A stretch of 58,333 nt of DNA from an uncultured Aquabacterium sp. (GTDB lineage: Bacteria; Pseudomonadota; Gammaproteobacteria; Burkholderiales; Burkholderiaceae_C): NCBI RefSeq assembly GCF_947366995.1, contig NZ_CANBCC010000019.1, positions 1 to 58,333 on the forward strand, read 5' to 3'. A program made the position numbers and the translations under genes. The notes under the pieces were generated by a model. It saw nothing but the letters and a program-made list of their open reading frames with translations. It was not told the DNA's origin and made no database searches. Shown here piece by piece: positions 23,834 to 33,480 of this stretch. How positions within the stretch are numbered: the stretch's first letter is position 1; every line of letters begins with the position of its first letter.

Positions 23834-24829
23834 ATGTCTGCACTTCCTTCCCAAGACGCCGTGGTGGCGATGGCCAGCCAGGCCCTGGACATCGAGGCCC
23901 GCGCGCTGCTCGACCTCAAGGCCCGCCTGCAGGGCGAGCCCGGCGCTGCCTTCACCCGTGCGGTGCACACCATGCTGGCGTGCCGCGGCCGGGTGGTCGT
24001 GATGGGCATGGGCAAGAGCGGCCATGTGGGCCGCAAGATCACCGCCACGCTCGCATCCACCGGCACGCCGGCGATGTTCGTGCACCCGGCCGAGGCGCAC
24101 CATGGCGACCTCGGCATGGTGCAGCCGGGCGACGTCGTGATCGCGATCTCCAACTCCGGCGAGAGCGAGGAGCTGACCGCGCTGCTGCCCGTCATCAAGC
24201 GCATCGGCGTGCCGCTGGTGGCCATGACGGGCAAGCCCGCCTCGTCGCTGGCCCGCCATGCCGACATCGTGCTCGACAGCGCCGTGTCGGTCGAGGCCTG
24301 CCCGCTGAACCTGGCGCCCACCGCCAGCACCACCGCGCAGATGGCGCTCGGCGATGCCCTGGCCGTGGTGCTGCTGGAAGCGCGCGGCTTCAAGGCCGAA
24401 GACTTTGCCCGCTCGCATCCGGGCGGCTCGCTGGGCCGCCGCCTGCTGACCCACCTGCGCGACGTGATGCGCTCGGGCGAGGCCGTGCCGCGTGTGGCCC
24501 CCGAAGCGCCATTCGGCGAGCTGATGCGCGAGATGAGCGCCAAGGGCCTGGGCGCCGCGGCGGTGGTCGAGGCCACCGGGCGCCTGCTTGGCGTCTTCAC
24601 CGACGGCGACCTGCGCCGCAAGATCGAAGCCGGTGTCGACCTGCGCGGGCTGACGGCCGCCGAGCTGATGACGCCCGCCCCCCGCACCATCCGCGACGAC
24701 GTGCTGGCGGCCGAGGCCGTGTCGCTGATGGAAGCGCACCGCATCAACACCCTGCTCGTGGTCGACGCCGCCGGCGCGCTGGTGGGCGCCGTCAGCACCA
24801 ACGACCTGATGCGCGCGAAGGTGATCTGA
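23834..24829 (+). CDS. kdsD: Arabinose-5-phosphate isomerase (KpsF/GutQ family)
   Basis: KdsD converts ribulose 5-phosphate to arabinose 5-phosphate, the first step of Kdo synthesis for lipopolysaccharide. The 331-residue protein has a SIS sugar isomerase domain (about 40-185, with GMGKSGHVGRKI and SNSGESEEL) and two CBS domains (about 210-331). I chose the ATG at 23834 (MSALPSQD). It is followed by kdsC after one base, lptC (overlap) and an SDR gene (overlap), so this is a tight Kdo/LPS-transport operon. kdsA and kdsB are not present. Confidence 0.95.
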   Translation: MSALPSQDAVVAMASQALDIEARALLDLKARLQGEPGAAFTRAVHTMLACRGRVVVMGMGKSGHVGRKITATLASTGTPAMFVHPAEAHHGDLGMVQPGDVVIAISNSGESEELTALLPVIKRIGVPLVAMTGKPASSLARHADIVLDSAVSVEACPLNLAPTASTTAQMALGDALAVVLLEARGFKAEDFARSHPGGSLGRRLLTHLRDVMRSGEAVPRVAPEAPFGELMREMSAKGLGAAAVVEATGRLLGVFTDGDLRRKIEAGVDLRGLTAAELMTPAPRTIRDDVLAAEAVSLMEAHRINTLLVVDAAGALVGAVSTNDLMRAKVI

Positions 24830-24830
24830 C

Positions 24831-25418
24831 ATGCGCCCGCTGCACGCCACGTTGACCTTTCCCGAGCCGCTGCGCGACAAGGCCCGCGGCATCCGCGCCG
24901 CCATCTTCGATGTGGACGGGGTGCTGACCGACGGCACGCTCTACATCAGCGAAGCCGGCGAAACGCTCAAGGCCTTTCATGCGCTGGATGGCCATGGCCT
25001 GAAGCTGCTGGCCCAGGGCGGCATCACGCCCATCGTCATCACCGGTCGGGATTCGCCCGCGGTGCGTCGCCGCCTGGCTGACCTGGGTGTGAAGCACGCC
25101 GTGTTTGGCGCGCACGACAAGCTGGCCGTGGCCACGCCGCTGCTGGCTGAACTGGGCGTGGGCTGGCATGAGCTGGCCGTGATGGGTGATGACTGGCCCG
25201 ACCTGCCGCTGCTGGCCCGGGCGGGCTTTGCCATCGCGCCGGCCAACGCGCATCCCGAAGTCAAGGCCATCGCCGACCACGTGAGCGCGCTGCAGGGCGG
25301 GCAGGGCGCCGCCCGCGAGGCGTGCGACCTGCTGTTGTGGGCCACCGGCCGCTACGACGCACTCTTGCACGGTCACCTGCAAACGCTGGACACCACCGCC
25401 GAAGGCGCCCGCCGATGA
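24831..25418 (+). CDS. kdsC: 3-deoxy-D-manno-octulosonate 8-phosphate phosphatase
   Basis: KdsC removes phosphate from Kdo 8-phosphate to release Kdo. The 195-residue protein is a HAD-superfamily C0 phosphatase with the catalytic FDVDGVLTDG (Asp27 and Asp29), the TGRDS second motif and the GDDWPDLP acidic motif. Its size is typical. It lies one base after kdsD and overlaps lptC by 4 bases (ATGA), so the three are almost certainly translated from one mRNA. Confidence 0.96.
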   Translation: MRPLHATLTFPEPLRDKARGIRAAIFDVDGVLTDGTLYISEAGETLKAFHALDGHGLKLLAQGGITPIVITGRDSPAVRRRLADLGVKHAVFGAHDKLAVATPLLAELGVGWHELAVMGDDWPDLPLLARAGFAIAPANAHPEVKAIADHVSALQGGQGAAREACDLLLWATGRYDALLHGHLQTLDTTAEGARR

Positions 25419-26044
25419 AGCCGCGCAGCTGGGAGTGGCTGTCGTATGCCCAGGCCGGGCTGCCGGTGCTGGCCGCCGGGCTGCTGGCCGGCTTCACCTG
25501 GTGGCTGGTGCAGTCGTCTCCGCAGCCCGAAACGGCGCGGCGCGCTGCAGTCGCCCCCACGGTGCCCGACTACACGCTCGAACGCGCCCGCATCTCGCGC
25601 ATCGACACAGAGGGCCGACTCAAGGCCGTGATCGACGGCGAGGTGATCCGGCACTATCCCGAGGGCGACCGCATCGAGATCGACGTGCTCGAACTCTCCG
25701 CCCGCGGTGACGAGGGCGACAGCGTGCACGCGCTGGCCCGCCGCGGCGAAGCGGTTGGCACGACCGAGGTCATCACGCTGACCGGGGCCGTGCGCGTGAC
25801 CGCGATGCCGGTGCCGGGCACGGCGAAGCAGCAAGGCATGGCCAGCACCGCGCCCGTGCGCCTGGTGGGCGAGGGCCTGAAGATGGACGGCCGCACCCGC
25901 GTGCTGAGCGCCGACCAGCCCACCACGCTGTACCAGGCGGGCAGCGTGGTGCGCGGCAACACCATGCGCCATGACGAGCGCACCGGCGTGACCGAGTTCA
26001 AAGGCCGGGTGACTGGCCGCTACGAGCTGGCGAGCCGCCCGTGA
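25415..26044 (+). CDS. lptC: LPS export ABC transporter periplasmic protein LptC
   Basis: LptC is a bitopic inner-membrane protein that passes lipopolysaccharide from LptBFG to LptA. The 209-residue protein has one N-terminal membrane helix (about 15-33) and a beta-jellyroll periplasmic part with the LptC features PDYTLERARISRIDTEGRLK and GTTEVITLTGAV. It overlaps kdsC by 4 bases and the downstream SDR start by 4 bases. In many betaproteobacteria lptA, lptB and rpoN follow this gene; here they do not. Confidence 0.9.
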   Translation: MKPRSWEWLSYAQAGLPVLAAGLLAGFTWWLVQSSPQPETARRAAVAPTVPDYTLERARISRIDTEGRLKAVIDGEVIRHYPEGDRIEIDVLELSARGDEGDSVHALARRGEAVGTTEVITLTGAVRVTAMPVPGTAKQQGMASTAPVRLVGEGLKMDGRTRVLSADQPTTLYQAGSVVRGNTMRHDERTGVTEFKGRVTGRYELASRP

Positions 26045-26832
26045 CGGCCCCGCTGGCCTTCATTACCGGCGCCTCCAGCGGCATCGGGCAGGCCCTGGCC
26101 GCCCGCTATGTGGCACTAGGCTGGCGCGTGGCCCTGGTGGCGCGCCGTGCCGAGTTGCTGCGTGAGTGGGTGCTCGCCCAGGGCTGGCCCGCCGACCGGT
26201 GGGCGGTGTATGCGGCCGATGTGCGCGACGAGGCCGCCATGCAGGCCGCGGCGCATGCCTGCCTGGTGCAGCAGGGCCTGCCCGATGTGGTCGTGGCCAA
26301 CGCCGGCATCAGCATCGGCATCGACCTGTCCCTGGCCGAAGACCTGCCGGTGCTGCGTGACCTGCTGGAGACCAATGTGATCGGTGTGGCCGCCACCTTC
26401 CAGCCTTTCATCGCGCCGATGAAGGCGCGGGGGCGCGGCACGCTGGTGGGCGTGGCCAGCGTGGCCTCGGTGCGGGGGCTGCCCGGACATGCCGGCTACT
26501 GCGCCGCCAAGGGCGCCGTGGTGCAGCTGTGCGAAACCCTGCGCGGCGAGCTGCAGGCGCATGGCGTGCGCGTGGTCACGCTCGCGCCGGGCTACATCGA
26601 CACGCCACTGACCCGCGAGAACGACTACCCGATGCCCTTCCTGATGGCCCCGGACGTGTTTGCGGCAAAAGCGGTCGATGCGATCGCGGCTGGCGTGCGC
26701 TGGCGCGTCATCCCCTGGCAGATGGGCGTGGTCGCGGCGGTGCTCACGTGGATGCCGCGCAGCCTGTTCGACCGCATCGTGGGCGGCCAGCAGCACCGAA
26801 AGAAGCGCCGCCGGCCTGCTGCCGGTCAGTGA
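26041..26832 (+). CDS. SDR family oxidoreductase
   Basis: A 263-residue short-chain dehydrogenase/reductase. The NAD(P)-binding motif TGASSGIG is at 9-16 and NAG at 87-89. The catalytic set is complete: Asn112, Ser140, Tyr153 and Lys157 (YCAAK). The substrate is unknown. The start is GTG, overlapping the lptC stop (GTGA), so it is translationally coupled to the Kdo/LPS genes, and similar SDR genes are known beside lptC in related bacteria. The C terminus is basic (KKRRRP) and convergent with the next gene, whose stop codon overlaps this coding end by 7 bases. Confidence 0.9.
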   Translation: MTAPLAFITGASSGIGQALAARYVALGWRVALVARRAELLREWVLAQGWPADRWAVYAADVRDEAAMQAAAHACLVQQGLPDVVVANAGISIGIDLSLAEDLPVLRDLLETNVIGVAATFQPFIAPMKARGRGTLVGVASVASVRGLPGHAGYCAAKGAVVQLCETLRGELQAHGVRVVTLAPGYIDTPLTRENDYPMPFLMAPDVFAAKAVDAIAAGVRWRVIPWQMGVVAAVLTWMPRSLFDRIVGGQQHRKKRRRPAAGQ

Positions 26833-27251
26833 CCCCGGCCTTTGCCGTGGCCCTTACCCGGGTGGTCGTCGTGGCCGTGGTGGTCGTGCCCGTCGTGGTC
26901 ATGGTCATGGCCTCGGTTGCCCTTGCCCTTCTTGGGGCCGCCGTCGTCACGAACAAAATAGACCGGCTGGCCGCAGGCTCTGTACTGACCGCAGTAGCGC
27001 GCCCAGTTCTTCGAGTGCCCGGGCGGAACACGCATGTAGATCGGACGTTGCACCACGGCCACCGGGCCCTGGTGAATGATCACCGGCTGCGGGTAGACCA
27101 GCACGGGACGGGTATCGCCGATGTCGACGCGACCGTAAAAGCCCGGTTGGTTGATGCTCACGCTGACGCCGACGTTCTGGGCCGAGGCCAGGCTGGCCAG
27201 CGAGGCCAGGGCAGCGACGGCGGCCAGGCGGGGAAGGGTGTACTTCTTCAT
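26826..27251 (-). CDS. Exported protein with a histidine/aspartate-rich tail
   Basis: A 141-residue exported protein. The signal peptide is clear (MKKYTLPRLAAVAALASLAS, cleaving after ASA near 25). The mature part begins NVGVSVSINQPGFYGRVDIG, a pattern seen in small periplasmic proteins of betaproteobacteria, and contains two cysteines in ARYCGQYRACGQPVYF. The last 30 residues alternate His, Asp and Gly (GHDHDHDGHDHHGHDD) and end in GHGKGRGH, a composition that suggests metal binding. That function is inference. I chose the ATG at 27251 to start the signal peptide. It ends inside the SDR gene by 7 bases. Confidence 0.8.
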   Translation of the reverse strand: MKKYTLPRLAAVAALASLASLASAQNVGVSVSINQPGFYGRVDIGDTRPVLVYPQPVIIHQGPVAVVQRPIYMRVPPGHSKNWARYCGQYRACGQPVYFVRDDGGPKKGKGNRGHDHDHDGHDHHGHDDHPGKGHGKGRGH

Positions 27252-27392
27252 GGTCTTTTGCAGAGCGCCCGGCGAGGCCGGGCCAGGGCCCGATTGTGCG
27301 CGTGGGGGCTCGCGGGGCTGTGTCTGGCTGTGTCGCGCTTGTGACCAGATGTGCCGCCGGGCCCGCATCGTGGTGCGGCAGCGAGCGCCCAA

Positions 27393-27423
27393 GAAAAAAG
27401 GCGGTGCCTTGAGACACCGCCTT
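27393..27423 (-). terminator. Rho-independent terminator of the RRM protein gene
   Basis: On the minus strand a 9-bp perfect stem AAGGCGGTG/CACCGCCTT with an 8-base loop is followed by a T-rich tract (TTTTTTCTT). It lies about 20 bases after the RRM gene stop. Confidence 0.92.
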
Positions 27424-27443
27424 CTTGCCTGAGCAGGGGCCGA

Positions 27444-27902
27444 TCAGTAGCCGCCGCCGTAGCCGCCGTCGCCACGGCCACCGCCGTAACCACCGCCGCC
27501 GTTGCCACGGCCACCGCCGTAGCCGCCGCCACCATTGCCACGGCCGCCGCCGCCGCCGTAACCGCCGCCACCGCCTTCACGACGGCCGCCGCCGAAACCG
27601 CCGCCGCCACCGCCGCTGCCACCGTACGGGCTGCGGAAGCCAGCCGGGCGCTCTTCACGAGGACGGGCTTCGTTGACGACCACGGCACGGCCGGCCACGG
27701 GCTGACCGTTCAGGCCGTTGATGGCGGCTTGCGCCTCGGCATCCGAACCCATTTCGACGAAGCCGAAGCCCTTCGAGCGGCCGGTTTCACGGTCCATCAT
27801 GACCTTGGCCGAGCTCACGGCACCGTATTCCGAGAAAGCGTCCTGCAGATCCTGATCGCGCACGCTGTAGGCCAGGTTGCCCACGTAAAGTTTGTTGCCC
27901 AC
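27444..27902 (-). CDS. Glycine-rich RNA-binding protein (RRM domain)
   Basis: A 152-residue RNA-binding protein of the cold-inducible RNP type. The RRM domain (4-80) keeps both RNP motifs: KLYVGNL (4-10) and KGFGFVEM (44-51). A Gly/Arg/Tyr-rich tail (about 92-152) resembles eukaryotic-like RGG tails, with 11-residue repeats. Such proteins are RNA chaperones or stability factors and are often cold-induced; regulation here is not shown. The start is GTG (position 27902), with AAAGGGG 6 bases upstream. Its leader (27903-28166) is shared with a divergent membrane protein gene and contains a short direct repeat AAGTAACTAAGTAA (27918-27931). Confidence 0.93.
   Translation of the reverse strand: MGNKLYVGNLAYSVRDQDLQDAFSEYGAVSSAKVMMDRETGRSKGFGFVEMGSDAEAQAAINGLNGQPVAGRAVVVNEARPREERPAGFRSPYGGSGGGGGGFGGGRREGGGGGYGGGGGRGNGGGGYGGGRGNGGGGYGGGRGDGGYGGGY
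27450..27542 (-). repeat. In-frame Gly-rich tandem repeats in the RRM protein tail
   Basis: Two 33-base units each encode RGNGGGGYGGG (residues 121-131 and 132-142), followed by a shorter RGDGGYGGG unit (143-151). The repeats are coding and probably vary in number between strains. Confidence 0.7.
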
Positions 27903-28129
27903 GAGAGAGCCCCTTTCAAGTAACTAAGTAACCATGTGGAGCTTCAACCCATCAGGACCCATTCCAAAGACGGTGCCGCTTCCAGACACAGACGAAACCA
28001 TTATGGTGGATGCCTGCACGATCGGCCAGCATTTTCAACCCTTATTTGTGCCAGCGTGTCAACCATCCGGGTGCGTTGTTGTGCCTGCGCTTCATGCCCG
28101 CCTCAGGGCTAGCCCCTATCATCGACCCG

Positions 28130-28143
28130 GCGGGGAACCCCGC
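28130..28143. other. GC-rich 14-base dyad upstream of the membrane protein gene
   Basis: GCGGGG-AA-CCCCGC, a perfect inverted repeat with a 2-base centre, lies 24 bases before the start codon at 28167. It could be an operator; no regulator is implied by the sequence. Confidence 0.35.
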
Positions 28144-28166
28144 TGAACGCCCGACATCCCACCCTG

Positions 28167-29147
28167 ATGAGCTCAGAGTCTGTTGCACCTTCCCCCGAAA
28201 ACGCTGCCCCCCGGGCGGTTCGTCGCCGTTTCGACTGGTGGCAGGCGCTGGTGCGCGTGCTCGCCAGCATCGAAGCCGTGCGCGACGGCCAGGTGATCTA
28301 CGTGCTGCTGGCCGCCTTCTCCGGCGCAGGCCTCGCGGTTGCCAGTGCCCAGGCCTCGCTGGGGCGGGGTGACACGAACTGGGCGATCGGGCAGGGCGCC
28401 GCCGCGCTCTTCATTGCGTTCTACGGGGCGAACGCCGCCGGGCTCATGTCGATGGACCGCGCGCGGGGCGTCGTGCCGCGCGACGGGTGGTCTGCCGTGC
28501 AGGACGGCCTGGGTGTGGGCCACCGGATGCTGCTGGCGGTGCTGGCTGCTGTGCTGGTGGTCGGAACGCTGGCGGCGGGGGTGGCCGGGCTGTACTGGCT
28601 CAGCGGGCTGCCGAAGGTGGGCCCGTGGTTGTTCGTGCTGGTGGTGCCGGCCACGGTGCTGCTGCTGGGCCTCACCATGTTGTCGGTGGTGGCGGTCATC
28701 GCCCCGCTGACTGGGCCGGTCGTGTGGTCGGGCGCCTCGTCCTGGCAGGCGTGCCGGGCGCTGGTGCGGCTGGTGCGCGAACGCCTGCTGCAGTCGGCGG
28801 TGCTGGTGGGCGGGCTGAGCCTGGTCACCGGCCTGACCGGGGCCGCCACCAGCTTCATGGTGATGGCGGGCGGCCGGGTGATGGCCGAGGCGTCGATTTT
28901 CGTGCTCGGCGTCGACATCAAGCCCGAGATGCTGATGGCCGGCCTGATGGGCTACAACGTGCGTGTGGTCGACCTGACCGTGCCGGCCGACGCGCTGCCC
29001 TACATCCGCGCCGCGACGGTGGGTGGCGGCGTGGTGTTCGCGCTGGCGCTGGTGCTGCCCACGGTGGTCTACCTGCGTGGGGTGTGCGAGGTGTTCCTGG
29101 CGCTGCAGCAGGCGGATGTGGCGGAGGCCGGCGCCGAGCAGGCCTGA
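28167..29147 (+). CDS. Multi-pass membrane protein of unknown function
   Basis: A 326-residue protein I do not recognise. It has a polar N terminus (about 1-40) and then about six hydrophobic segments, near 42-62, 74-94, 118-140, 150-180, 210-235 and 278-305. Loops are short, and a Gly/Ala-rich composition dominates. Arg-rich segments (RALVRLVRERL) lie between helices. There are no catalytic motifs that I can see. It is divergent from the RRM gene and followed after 51 bases by the YchJ-like gene, so it may be co-transcribed with that one. Confidence 0.75.
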   Translation: MSSESVAPSPENAAPRAVRRRFDWWQALVRVLASIEAVRDGQVIYVLLAAFSGAGLAVASAQASLGRGDTNWAIGQGAAALFIAFYGANAAGLMSMDRARGVVPRDGWSAVQDGLGVGHRMLLAVLAAVLVVGTLAAGVAGLYWLSGLPKVGPWLFVLVVPATVLLLGLTMLSVVAVIAPLTGPVVWSGASSWQACRALVRLVRERLLQSAVLVGGLSLVTGLTGAATSFMVMAGGRVMAEASIFVLGVDIKPEMLMAGLMGYNVRVVDLTVPADALPYIRAATVGGGVVFALALVLPTVVYLRGVCEVFLALQQADVAEAGAEQA

Positions 29148-29198
29148 CCGCCGCATGGCGTGAGCGTGGCGGACGGCGGCCGTGCCATCATCGCGGCC

Positions 29199-29618
29199 AT
29201 GTCACGCCGTCCCCCCGCCCTTGCCGCCGATGCCCGTCCCTGCCCTTGCGGGCGACCCGCCCCGTATGCGTCGTGCTGCGGGCGCTACCATGCCGGCCCG
29301 TTGGCCTTGCAGGCGCCGGATCCCGAGTCGCTGATGCGCTCGCGGTACAGCGCCTTCGTCCTGGACGAGCGCGAATACCTCCTGGCCACCTGGCATCCCG
29401 ACACCCGGCCGGCGTGCATCGAGCCGCCCGAACCCGGGCTGCAGTGGCTGGGGCTGACGGTGCGCCGCACTTCGATGACGGGCCCCGATCGCGGGTTGGT
29501 GGACTTCGTGGCCCGCAGCAAGCTGGGCGGTCGGGCCCACCGGCTGGAGGAGGTCAGCGATTTCGCACGCGAGGGCGGACGCTGGTATTACGTGAAGGCG
29601 CTGGACGAGGGCGCCTGA
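29199..29618 (+). CDS. YchJ family protein with a SEC-C zinc-binding motif
   Basis: A 139-residue protein of the YchJ/UPF0225 family. It begins with a cysteine motif CPCGRPAPYASCCGRYHAG (Cys15, 17, 26 and 27), the SEC-C zinc site, followed by PESLMRSRYSAF, the family signature, and an NTF2-like fold (TWHPDTRPACI onward). The biochemical role of the family is poorly known. I used the ATG at 29199. A GTG further upstream (29160) would add 13 residues; neither has a clear ribosome binding site. Confidence 0.88.
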   Translation: MSRRPPALAADARPCPCGRPAPYASCCGRYHAGPLALQAPDPESLMRSRYSAFVLDEREYLLATWHPDTRPACIEPPEPGLQWLGLTVRRTSMTGPDRGLVDFVARSKLGGRAHRLEEVSDFAREGGRWYYVKALDEGA

Positions 29619-29738
29619 CCGCCTGACGCCCGAACATCCCCCGCGCTGCGCTGCGCAGGCCCCCATCCGCGGGGTTAAATGGGGGGCGGAAGGGCTTCCC
29701 CGGCAGACACCGCGCGGGCGCCTCCTTATGGTGGGCGC

Positions 29739-30770
<1,032 letters not shown>

Positions 30771-31217
30771 GCCACAGCATGGCGTGGGCCTGGCTGCTGC
30801 CGCACATGTCGTGCGAGGGTTGCAGCGAGCCGCACACGGCCGGCCGCGTGGCCTGACCGAACAGCTGGCAGCGCAAGGCTGCGTCGAGGTGCGGGCAGGG
30901 CATGCCGGCGGGCTTGCCGTGAGGCAGGCCGGGCATCGGCGAGCTGATGGAGGGCGCGGTGCAGCAGGCGCCGCAGCCTGGGCGGCATGCCGGCGCAGCG
31001 GCGACAGGCGGGAAGGGCGTCTGGGCCATCCCGCATTGTCGCCGCCGGCCCTTCTCGCAACAACCCCGTTTGAATAATCGTCGTGATGACAGCGACTGCC
31101 AGTTCACTGTAGGCCGACGCCTCGGGCAATGCCCATCCCTAACTTGAGGCGGCTGGGGAGACACCCCGGCCCGCGGCGGGGCGATGGCGGGCGGGCCCCG
31201 GCTCAGGCGGGTTTCAG

Positions 31218-31223
31218 TACAAT
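31218..31223 (+). promoter_or_regulatory. Possible -10 element for mnmG
   Basis: TACAAT, 66 bases before the mnmG start, in the context AGTACAATGG common to betaproteobacterial housekeeping promoters. No good -35 lies 16-18 bases upstream, so the call is weak. The rest of 31030-31217 contains GC-rich short inverted repeats but no gene. Confidence 0.4.
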
Positions 31224-31288
31224 GGAAGGTTGCTCAAAAATGTGGCACGCCGTGAGGCGTCGCCTCGTGCTCCTTTCAGAGGTCCGCC

Positions 31289-33361
31289 ATGCTTTATCCC
31301 CAGGAATTTGACGTCATCGTGGTCGGTGGAGGCCATGCCGGCACCGAGGCGGCACTGGCCGCGGCCCGCATGGGGTGCGCCACGCTGCTGCTGACCCACA
31401 ACATCGAAACGCTGGGGCAGATGAGCTGCAATCCGTCGATCGGCGGTATCGGCAAGGGCCACCTGGTCAAGGAAGTGGATGCCCTGGGCGGTGCCATGGC
31501 GCAAGCCACCGACGAGGGCGGCATTCAGTTCCGCATCCTCAATTCCAGCAAGGGTCCGGCGGTGCGCGCGACCCGTGCCCAGGCCGATCGGATTCTCTAC
31601 AAGGCGGCCATCCGCAAGCGGCTGGAGAACCAGCCCAAGCTCTGGCTGTTTCAGCAGGCGGTGGACGATCTGATGGTCGAGGGCGACCGCGTGGTGGGGG
31701 CCGTGACCCAGGTGGGCGTGCGTTTCCGCGCGCGCGCGGTGGTGTTGACGGCCGGCACCTTCCTGGACGGCAAGATCCACGTCGGCCTGCAGAACTACAG
31801 CGCCGGCCGCGCGGGGGATCCGCCGGCGGTGTCGCTGTCGGCGCGCCTGAAGGAACTGAAGCTGCCGCAAGGCCGCCTGAAGACCGGCACGCCGCCACGC
31901 ATCGACGGCCGCAGCATCGACTTCAGCCAGCTCAGCGAGCAGCCTGGCGATGGGGTGGCACCGGTTGGACGGTGGGGGGCTTCGGCACCCACGGGCCCGG
32001 GTGTGCCGGTGTTCAGCTTCCTCGGGTCGCCCGAGCAGCACCCTGCCCAGCTGCCTTGCTGGATCACGCACACCAACCAGCAGACGCACGACATCATCCG
32101 CTCGGGGTTCGACCGCAGCCCGATGTTCACCGGCATCATCGAAGGGGTGGGGCCGCGCTACTGCCCGTCCATCGAGGACAAGATCAATCGCTTTGCCGAC
32201 AAGGACTCGCACCAGATCTTTCTTGAGCCGGAAGGCCTGACGACCAACGAGTTCTATCCGAACGGCATCAGCACCTCACTGCCATTCGACATCCAGCTCG
32301 CGGCCCTGCGCACGATGCCTGGCCTGGAGAACGCCTACGTGCTGCGCCCGGGCTACGCCATCGAGTACGACTACTTTGACCCACGCGAACTGAAGTCGAC
32401 CTTCGAAACCCGGGCCATACAGGGCTTGTTCTTTGCCGGGCAGGTCAACGGCACGACGGGCTATGAAGAGGCGGCAGCCCAAGGGCTGTATGCAGGCGTG
32501 AACGCGGCGCTGCAGGCCAGGGGCGAAGCACCCCTTACGCTGCGCCGGGACCAGGCCTACCTGGGCGTGCTGGTGGACGACCTGATCACCAAGGGCGTGA
32601 CCGAGCCATATCGCATGTTCACGAGCCGCGCTGAGTTCCGCCTGCAACTCCGCGAGGACAACGCCGACATGCGCCTGACCGAGTTGGGGCGCCAGATCGG
32701 TCTGGTCGACGACGCACGGTGGGATGCCTTCAACCGCAAACGGGATGCTGTTTCACGTGAAACAGAGCGGCTCCGGACAACGTGGGTGCGGCCCGCGACG
32801 CTGCCCGCTGCCGACGCGGAGCGCCTGCTCGGCAAGGCCCTGGAGCATGAATACAACCTCGCGGACCTGCTGCGCCGCCCGGGCGTCAGCTACGACCAGA
32901 TCAACGAGATCGACGAGATTGCCGCGCGCGAGCAGGCGGTACTCCGTGCCCATGCTGGGGCGGAAGGGCAGGCGGACCTCAAGGCGCCCGTGACCCGTGC
33001 GACCCTGCGCGCCGATTTGGGCAATGCGGTGGGTGAGGCCGTCATTGAGCAGGTCGAGATCAGCATCAAGTATGCAGGCTACATCACCAAGCAGAATGAG
33101 GAGGTGCAGCGGGCTGCCCATTTCGAAAACATGGTGCTGCCGCCCGAGTTGGATTACATGCAGGTGGCCGCACTGAGCTTCGAGGTGCGCCAGAAGCTGA
33201 GCAAGCACCGACCGGAAACGCTGGGACAGGCATCGCGCCTATCCGGGGTGACGCCGGCGGCGATCTCTTTGTTGCTGATCCACCTGAAAAAGGGTCGCTT
33301 CAAGGGGTTCACAAGCCAGGAGGGCGAGGCGGTCAACGGTGAGGCGGGTGCGGCGGCGTGA
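31289..33361 (+). CDS. mnmG: tRNA uridine-5-carboxymethylaminomethyl(34) synthesis enzyme MnmG
   Basis: MnmG (GidA) is the FAD-dependent partner of MnmE in wobble-uridine modification. The 690-residue protein has the FAD-binding GGGHAGTE (13-20), [12 protein letters not shown] near 50, and the late signature [17 protein letters not shown] near 390-405. It is about 60 residues longer than the E. coli protein, mostly from a Gly/Pro/Ala-rich loop near 220-245. AGAGG lies 7 bases before the ATG. A perfect parS site (32749-32764) lies inside the coding sequence and is read there as AVSRETE. It begins the conserved mnmG-rsmG-(parA-parB) block. Confidence 0.98.
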   Translation: MLYPQEFDVIVVGGGHAGTEAALAAARMGCATLLLTHNIETLGQMSCNPSIGGIGKGHLVKEVDALGGAMAQATDEGGIQFRILNSSKGPAVRATRAQADRILYKAAIRKRLENQPKLWLFQQAVDDLMVEGDRVVGAVTQVGVRFRARAVVLTAGTFLDGKIHVGLQNYSAGRAGDPPAVSLSARLKELKLPQGRLKTGTPPRIDGRSIDFSQLSEQPGDGVAPVGRWGASAPTGPGVPVFSFLGSPEQHPAQLPCWITHTNQQTHDIIRSGFDRSPMFTGIIEGVGPRYCPSIEDKINRFADKDSHQIFLEPEGLTTNEFYPNGISTSLPFDIQLAALRTMPGLENAYVLRPGYAIEYDYFDPRELKSTFETRAIQGLFFAGQVNGTTGYEEAAAQGLYAGVNAALQARGEAPLTLRRDQAYLGVLVDDLITKGVTEPYRMFTSRAEFRLQLREDNADMRLTELGRQIGLVDDARWDAFNRKRDAVSRETERLRTTWVRPATLPAADAERLLGKALEHEYNLADLLRRPGVSYDQINEIDEIAAREQAVLRAHAGAEGQADLKAPVTRATLRADLGNAVGEAVIEQVEISIKYAGYITKQNEEVQRAAHFENMVLPPELDYMQVAALSFEVRQKLSKHRPETLGQASRLSGVTPAAISLLLIHLKKGRFKGFTSQEGEAVNGEAGAAA
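32749..32764. promoter_or_regulatory. parS: parS site 1, inside mnmG
   Basis: TGTTTCACGTGAAACA, a perfect 16-base match to the chromosomal parS palindrome bound by ParB. It is embedded in mnmG codons. Confidence 0.95.
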
Positions 33362-33374
33362 TGGCTGATGCCGC

Positions 33375-33390
33375 TGTTTCACGTGAAACA
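33375..33390. promoter_or_regulatory. parS: parS site 2, between mnmG and rsmG
   Basis: TGTTTCACGTGAAACA again, a perfect palindrome, 14 bases after the mnmG stop and 91 bases before rsmG. It lies 626 bases from site 1. Confidence 0.96.
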
Positions 33391-33480
33391 GCAGTGTTCG
33401 GTGTATCCGCGCGACCCCCGTATCGCTGGCTATGATGGACAGGCGGTCTCGCGAAGTGGCGAGACCAGAGTGGAGTATTC

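Noticed and set aside
23750-24937. A possible N-terminal extension of the antiporter through the kdsD region
   Set aside because: It is antisense to kdsD, has no membrane helix, and the antiporter family starts at 23749.
27450-27640. Dense GGC/GCC repeat resembling a simple-sequence or CRISPR-like array
   Set aside because: It is the in-frame coding sequence for the Gly-rich tail of the RRM protein, with no spacers.
28057-28062. A TTGACA on the minus strand upstream of the RRM gene
   Set aside because: No acceptable -10 lies 16-18 bases downstream, so I do not call a promoter.
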